Shown here: piece after piece, positions 60,314-64,000 of the stretch
How the letters are laid out: every line of letters begins with the position of its first letter
Position numbering within the stretch: the stretch's first letter is position 1
NCBI RefSeq assembly: GCF_900215205.1
Contig: NZ_OBDY01000001.1
Coordinates: 678,786 to 742,785, forward strand
Reading direction: 5' to 3'
DNA from: Paractinoplanes atraurantiacus
GTDB taxonomy: Bacteria > Actinomycetota > Actinomycetes > Mycobacteriales > Micromonosporaceae
DNA: 64,000 nucleotides
Translations under genes and position numbers: made by a program
The notes under the pieces: model-generated
Database searches by the model: none
Seen by the model: the letters and a program-made list of their open reading frames with translations, nothing else
What the model was told of the DNA's origin: nothing

Positions 60314-61402
60314 TCACAGTTCCGGTGTCGCGAGCCGGCGGATCGAACCGGCGCAGGCGGCCGGCGAGGAATCGACGAGATCGTCGGCGACCGGCTCACC
60401 GTCCGGGTTGCGCGGGGCGACGTAGAAGGCCGGGGCGCTGGTCTTGGCCTGCCGGTCGAGAGCGTCGGCGAAGACGGCCCGGGCGTCGAGCAGCTGCCGC
60501 CAGTCGTCCTGGTCCTCGGCCGCCGGCACCTCACCGACGAAGATCCGTACTGCCGAGTTCTCGTTCCGGATGGCGGTGGCCCGTGCGGGCGGGCTGGTGG
60601 TGGCGCCCGGCGGCACGAGCTTGTTGAGCCGGCGCTCGAGGCCGAGGCAGCTGTCGTCCCGCGACTGCCGCACCTCACGGGCGTCAGAGGCTTGATCCCG
60701 TACGCCGTCGATCGCGTCGACGACCGCAAGCGCACCCACACAGATCGCGATGACCACGATCGCCGCCCCGATGGAGATGCCGGCCACGAACCACTGCCGC
60801 CGCCGGCGGGCCCTGGCCCCACCGCCCGCGGGCGCCAGCCCGAACATCCGCCGCCCCCGAAAGCTCGCCGGCGAGGCCCGTCCAGTCGAAAAGTCCTGCG
60901 ACGCCCCACCACCCGACGCCCCACCACCCGACGCCCCACCACCCGACGTCGCGCCGCCGGACGTCGCGCCACCCGACATTGCGCCGCCGGACGTTGCGCC
61001 GCCCGACGTTGCGCCACCCGAAGATCCGCCGGCCGACGCCCCTCCCGCAGGCGCGGTTCCGCCAATTCCCGCCGCCGCCTCGTCCGCCGAAGATCCTGCC
61101 GAGGGAGAGGACGGCCCGGAGGTCGCCGCGGAAGGGCCTGCCGAGGGAGGGCCCGAGGCGGACGCGGAAGAACCGGCCGGGGGAGGGCCCGGGGCCGACG
61201 CGGAAGAACCGGCCGGGGGAGAGCCCGGGGCCGACGCGGAAGGAGACGGGAACCCGGACGTGGACGCGGGAGAAGGGGCGCTGGGTGAGATGACGGGAAA
61301 GCCGGAGGCGGGCGTGGGGTAGTCGGCCGGCCCCGGGTCGCCCGGCGCGCCACTGTCGGCCGGCCGGCCGCCGGAATCCGGTTCGCGCGGCGTTTCGCTC
61401 AC
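60314..61402 (-). CDS. Membrane protein with long Ser/Pro/Gly repeat tail
   Basis: 362 residues from GTG 61402. The first ~180 residues are low complexity: PPPAGSSASAPG-like repeats, then GGATSGGATSG. One membrane helix (about 206-230) and an external domain of ~130 residues with two Cys (DSCLGLERRLNKLVPP; AACAGS) follow. No family recognised. The layout (long cytoplasmic repeat tail, one helix, small external domain) is the same as that of the DUF4245 protein at 10307. Confidence 0.75.
   Translation of the reverse strand: MSETPREPDSGGRPADSGAPGDPGPADYPTPASGFPVISPSAPSPASTSGFPSPSASAPGSPPAGSSASAPGPPPAGSSASASGPPSAGPSAATSGPSSPSAGSSADEAAAGIGGTAPAGGASAGGSSGGATSGGATSGGAMSGGATSGGATSGGGASGGGASGGGASQDFSTGRASPASFRGRRMFGLAPAGGGARARRRRQWFVAGISIGAAIVVIAICVGALAVVDAIDGVRDQASDAREVRQSRDDSCLGLERRLNKLVPPGATTSPPARATAIRNENSAVRIFVGEVPAAEDQDDWRQLLDARAVFADALDRQAKTSAPAFYVAPRNPDGEPVADDLVDSSPAACAGSIRRLATPEL
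60900..61034 (-). repeat. In-frame 15-bp tandem repeat (9 copies)
   Basis: Nine 15-base units from 60900, three of them identical (GACGCCCCACCACCC) and the others with two or three changes. They encode GGATS/GGGAS pentapeptides. Confidence 0.95.
61164..61244 (-). repeat. In-frame 36-bp tandem repeat (2.2 copies)
   Basis: 61164-61199 and 61200-61235 differ by one base; a partial third copy follows. They encode PPPAGSSASAPG in the same protein as the 15-bp array. Confidence 0.92.
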
Positions 61403-61439
61403 CGGCTCAGTGAAACACGCCGGTCAATGCCACCGCCCG

Positions 61440-61507
61440 GCCAAGCGCGCCGCCCGGCCAAGCGCGCCGCCCGGCCAAGCGCGCCGCCCGGCCAAGCGCG
61501 CCGCCCG
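61440..61507. repeat. Four perfect 17-bp tandem copies upstream of the repeat-rich gene
   Basis: GCCAAGCGCGCCGCCCG at 61440, 61457, 61474 and 61491, then degenerate remnants to about 61560. It fills the gap between pmbA and the membrane protein (61403-61608), so it lies in that gene's promoter region and the pmbA 3' region. The period is not a multiple of three. Confidence 0.95.
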
Positions 61508-61608
61508 GCCGAACTCTCGGCCGAGCAGGCGCGCCGCCCGGCCGAAAGTCCAGCCCGGCCTGGTGCTCCGGTCCGCAAGGCGGGTGGCCGGCCGGGCGTG
61601 GGGCCGGC

Positions 61609-63072
61609 TCAGCCGGAGGCGTTGCCGGTCAGGTTCCAGCTGGCCAGGTGGAGGGCGGGGGCCGCGTAGCGGGTGCCGGACCAGCGGTCGGGCAGCAGGA
61701 TGGACTCGCTGCCGATGCCGCGGATCGCGCCCGGGGCCAGGGCCTGGGGGTACGACTGGGTGAAGCGCATGTTGCTCACCGGCGCCACCAGTTGGCCGTT
61801 CTCGATCAGCCAGACGCCGTTGCGGGTCAGGCCGGTGATGATCAGGGCTTTCTGGTCGAGGACCCTCGTGTACCAGAAGTCGGTGATCAGCAAGCCGCGC
61901 TCCATGCGGGACACCAGCGGGCGGGCCGACTCGGCGATCGGGCTGTCGGGGCCCGCCGGTGGCACCTCGGGCTCGGTCGCGGCCGGGGCCGCCTCGAGTC
62001 GCATGTGAGTGGCCATCGGGCCCCACGAGCGCGACGTCGGCGACGCGTGGCCGGTGGACGCCGTGCCCGCGTCGGCGGCCGAGGCCCGGTCGTGGGCCAC
62101 CGCCTTGGTCACGCCGTCGCGCACCAGCACCAGCGACTCGCGCGGAGTGCCCTCGACGTCGAACGGCAGGCCCGCGGCCGGTTCCGAGCGGCTGCCCAGC
62201 GGCTCGTCCACGATGGTCACCGCCGGGTCGAACTGCTCGGCCTCGAGCTCGGCGAACGACTGTTTCTGCGCGAACGCCTTGCCGTTGAACCCGAACACCG
62301 CGAAGTTGTCGAGCAGGTCGGCCACCGCCTCCGGCTCGAGCACCACCTCGTACCGGCCCGGCGGCAGCTCGATCGGGCCCTGCGCCGCCCTCGCCTTGGC
62401 CGCCGCCCGCGCACCGAGCGCGGCACCGTCCAGCCCGGCCAGGCGGCCGCCGGCCAGCCGGGCCACGCCGTCGTCCCCGTTCAGCCGGGCGATGCCGTCC
62501 ATCGCCGCCTCGGCCGTGCGGCCCTCGACGGCCTGCCCGGCGCTGTTGGCGAAGGCGGCGGACGTGTACGTCGTACGGCAATAACCCGCTGTTTCCAGCC
62601 CGTCCGCCGCGCGCACGAAATCGCGCACCCGCTCGGCCCGCTCGGCCGGCGTCGCCCTCGCGGTCGCCTCGTCGAAGCCGAAGTCGAGACCCGAACGCGG
62701 ACCCGAGCCGTGATGACCGGCCGACCCGTGCAGCGGCGCCGGCCGGGTCAGGCCGGGCCACGTCGTGTCGGGCGGGCTCAGCCGCGCCGCCGTCACCGTG
62801 CGCTCGACCAGCCCGCGCAGGCCGGCCGGCTCGACCACTGTGGTCGAGCTGCTCGCCGAGCGGCCGTCCAGGTGGAGGCGGAGCCGGATGGTCGTGGTCG
62901 CCTCGGCCACGTTCTGATGGATGGCCGAGTTGGCGAACCGGGTCAGCGCCTCGGCGTCGTGGCGCACCGTCACCTCGGCCTCGGCGGCCGGGCCCGCGAC
63001 CTCGCGGACCAGCTCGATGACGCGGGCCGCGAGCTCGAGCTCGGCCCCCGTCCGGACGATCTCCGCGGTCAT
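61609..63072 (-). CDS. pmbA: PmbA/TldE-like metalloprotease-family protein
   Basis: 487 residues from ATG 63072, which overlaps the tldD stop by 4 bases. N-terminal LTRFANSAIHQNVAEATTTI and central LEPEAVADLLDNFAVFGFNG are PmbA motifs; the C-terminal ITDFWYTRVLDQKALIITGL leads into the TldD/PmbA core. It lacks the HExxxH zinc motif that TldD has, as expected for the non-catalytic partner. The TldD/TldE heterodimer cleaves peptides, for example in microcin and antitoxin processing. Confidence 0.93.
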   Translation of the reverse strand: MTAEIVRTGAELELAARVIELVREVAGPAAEAEVTVRHDAEALTRFANSAIHQNVAEATTTIRLRLHLDGRSASSSTTVVEPAGLRGLVERTVTAARLSPPDTTWPGLTRPAPLHGSAGHHGSGPRSGLDFGFDEATARATPAERAERVRDFVRAADGLETAGYCRTTYTSAAFANSAGQAVEGRTAEAAMDGIARLNGDDGVARLAGGRLAGLDGAALGARAAAKARAAQGPIELPPGRYEVVLEPEAVADLLDNFAVFGFNGKAFAQKQSFAELEAEQFDPAVTIVDEPLGSRSEPAAGLPFDVEGTPRESLVLVRDGVTKAVAHDRASAADAGTASTGHASPTSRSWGPMATHMRLEAAPAATEPEVPPAGPDSPIAESARPLVSRMERGLLITDFWYTRVLDQKALIITGLTRNGVWLIENGQLVAPVSNMRFTQSYPQALAPGAIRGIGSESILLPDRWSGTRYAAPALHLASWNLTGNASG

Positions 63073-64000
63073 CCGCGCACCCCCACACGTACGTTGGTGA
63101 ACCGGGCCGGAGCGGCCGGATGGCCGGTGTGACCCACCTGGCCGGGCTGGCCCTTGCCGCAGTTGGGCGTGCCCCAGGCGATGGTCTCGGAGGAGAGCAT
63201 GTCCATCGACTGCCAGAATTTCGGGCCGATGCCGGTGTAGGTCGGGTTGCGCAGCATGCGGCCGAGCTTCCCGTTCTTGATCTCGTAGCCGATCTCGCAG
63301 CCGAACTGGAAGTTGAGCCGCCGGTCGTCGATCGACCAGGACCGGTTGATGTCCATGAACACGCCGTCGTCGGTCGACGCGATGATCTCGTCGAGCGTGT
63401 GCGGGCCGGGCTCGAGGCCCACATTGGTCATCCGGACCATCGGCAGCCGGGACCAGCCGTCGGACCGGACGCTGCCCGCGTAGTCGAGGCCGGCCACCGC
63501 GGCCGAGTCGCGCCCGGCCAGCACACCCACCCAGATGCCGTCGCGGACCGCGTCGCGCTTGGTCGCCGGTGTGCCCTCGTCGTCGAAGCCGAAGCTGCCC
63601 AGCGCGCCCGGGATGCCCGGGTCGATGGTGATGTTCATCAGCTCGGAGCCGTAGCGCAGCGAGCCCAGCTGTTTCAGGTCGAGCCAGCTGGTGCCGGCGA
63701 ACGCCGCCTCCCAGCCCAGGATGCGGTCGAGCTCGATGGCGTGCCCCACCGACTCGTGGATCTGCAGCGCCAGCTGCTCGCCGCCGAGCACCAGCGTGGT
63801 CTCGCCGGGCGGGCACAGCGGCGCGGTCAGCAGGGCGCGGGCCTCGTCGGCCATCCGCGGCGCGTTGCCGACCAGGTCGAGGCCGTCGACCAGCTCCCAG
63901 CCGCTCGTGCCGTACTGCCCGCGGTGAGAAGGCCAGGACCGGCGCTGGATCTCGCCGTCGCCGTACGCGCTGGCGGTGACGCCGGCGCCGCACTCGCGGA
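63069..64000 (-). CDS. tldD: TldD-like zinc metalloprotease, 5' truncated by window edge
   Basis: 310 residues are inside the window; the frame stays open to base 64000, so the N-terminal ~150-190 residues are missing. ECGAGVTASAYGDGEIQ and SWPSHRGQYG open the visible part, and the zinc motif HESVGH (LQIHESVGHAIELDR) is intact. Forms the active half of the TldD-PmbA peptidase. Coupled to pmbA by ATGA. Confidence 0.95.
   Translation of the reverse strand, partial: RECGAGVTASAYGDGEIQRRSWPSHRGQYGTSGWELVDGLDLVGNAPRMADEARALLTAPLCPPGETTLVLGGEQLALQIHESVGHAIELDRILGWEAAFAGTSWLDLKQLGSLRYGSELMNITIDPGIPGALGSFGFDDEGTPATKRDAVRDGIWVGVLAGRDSAAVAGLDYAGSVRSDGWSRLPMVRMTNVGLEPGPHTLDEIIASTDDGVFMDINRSWSIDDRRLNFQFGCEIGYEIKNGKLGRMLRNPTYTGIGPKFWQSMDMLSSETIAWGTPNCGKGQPGQVGHTGHPAAPARFTNVRVGVRG

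Noticed and set aside
60900..61034. CRISPR array
   Set aside because: 15-base units are contiguous, without spacers, and encode a pentapeptide repeat in frame. The other tandem arrays also lack spacers.
61427..61669. Small plus-strand frame of Arg/Pro/Ala repeats
   Set aside because: It is a translation of the 17-bp intergenic array, changes frame with each copy and has no ribosome-binding site.

Overview
The window is 64 kb of very GC-rich chromosomal DNA (third codon positions almost always G or C, many GTG starts, dense gene packing with 1- and 4-base overlaps). Gene content and order point to an actinobacterium. Actinoplanes or another member of the Micromonosporaceae fits best, but the genus cannot be proven from the sequence alone. 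The left third keeps a gene order that I recall from mycobacteria and other actinobacteria: cis-prenyltransferase, PhoH, glpX, DUF4245, xseB/xseA, ispH, ychF. No rRNA, tRNA, CRISPR array, insertion sequence or prophage was seen.

Layout. 1-4918: end of GTP-dependent PEP carboxykinase, a membrane protein, a geranylgeranyl-reductase-type flavoprotein with a short-chain cis-prenyltransferase, and trehalose phosphatase. 5184-9098: PIN-PhoH ATPase, a secreted transglycosylase-like protein behind a structured leader, a secreted trypsin-like protease and a rhomboid protease. 9163-17433: glpX, DUF4245, exonuclease VII with two paralogous membrane proteins, ispH, rmuC and two small envelope proteins. 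17494-24573: valS, an SDR, then an alkylation-repair block (Ada/AlkA fusion, Ogt) with a LysR regulator. 24654-29887: ychF, a Uma2 protein and a polyprenyl-phosphate-sugar type glycosylation locus (GtrA, GT2, DUF2304, membrane glycosyltransferase). 29939-37177: small regulators and enzymes (GNAT/TetR, MarR/FMN reductase, a G5-domain secreted protein, a methyltransferase-nucleotidyltransferase-peptidase E operon, small unknowns, a Nudix enzyme).

37163-53040 is the most distinctive part, a catabolic supercluster. On one side are fadD plus an acyl-CoA dehydrogenase, divergent from TetR-aldehyde dehydrogenase-alcohol dehydrogenase. On the other is a long minus-strand series: a branched-chain-amino-acid-type ABC importer (LivG, F, H, M, K) followed by two SDRs, an aminoglycoside-phosphotransferase-like kinase, an ACAD11-like acyl-CoA dehydrogenase and a TetR. 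The kinase/ACAD11-like pair is the bacterial counterpart of the system that degrades 4-hydroxy acids through a phosphorylated 4-hydroxyacyl-CoA. A shared TTACAC/GTGTAA palindrome sits in front of both halves and suggests one regulon. Between livG and livF the translation start region is present in three tandem copies and creates a 30-codon relay reading frame.

53163-64000: AlkB with DnaA-box and SOS-like sites upstream, an MFS exporter with its TetR, an Sdh1-type succinate dehydrogenase, a repeat-rich membrane protein, and the PmbA/TldD pair (TldD cut by the right edge).

A theme of the window is short-period tandem repeats. Six unrelated proteins carry low-complexity in-frame expansions (periods 15, 18, 24, 24, 24, 36 or 45 bases, all multiples of three), including two inserted inside conserved enzyme or regulator domains. 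The repeats between genes have periods of 17, 20 or about 23 bases.
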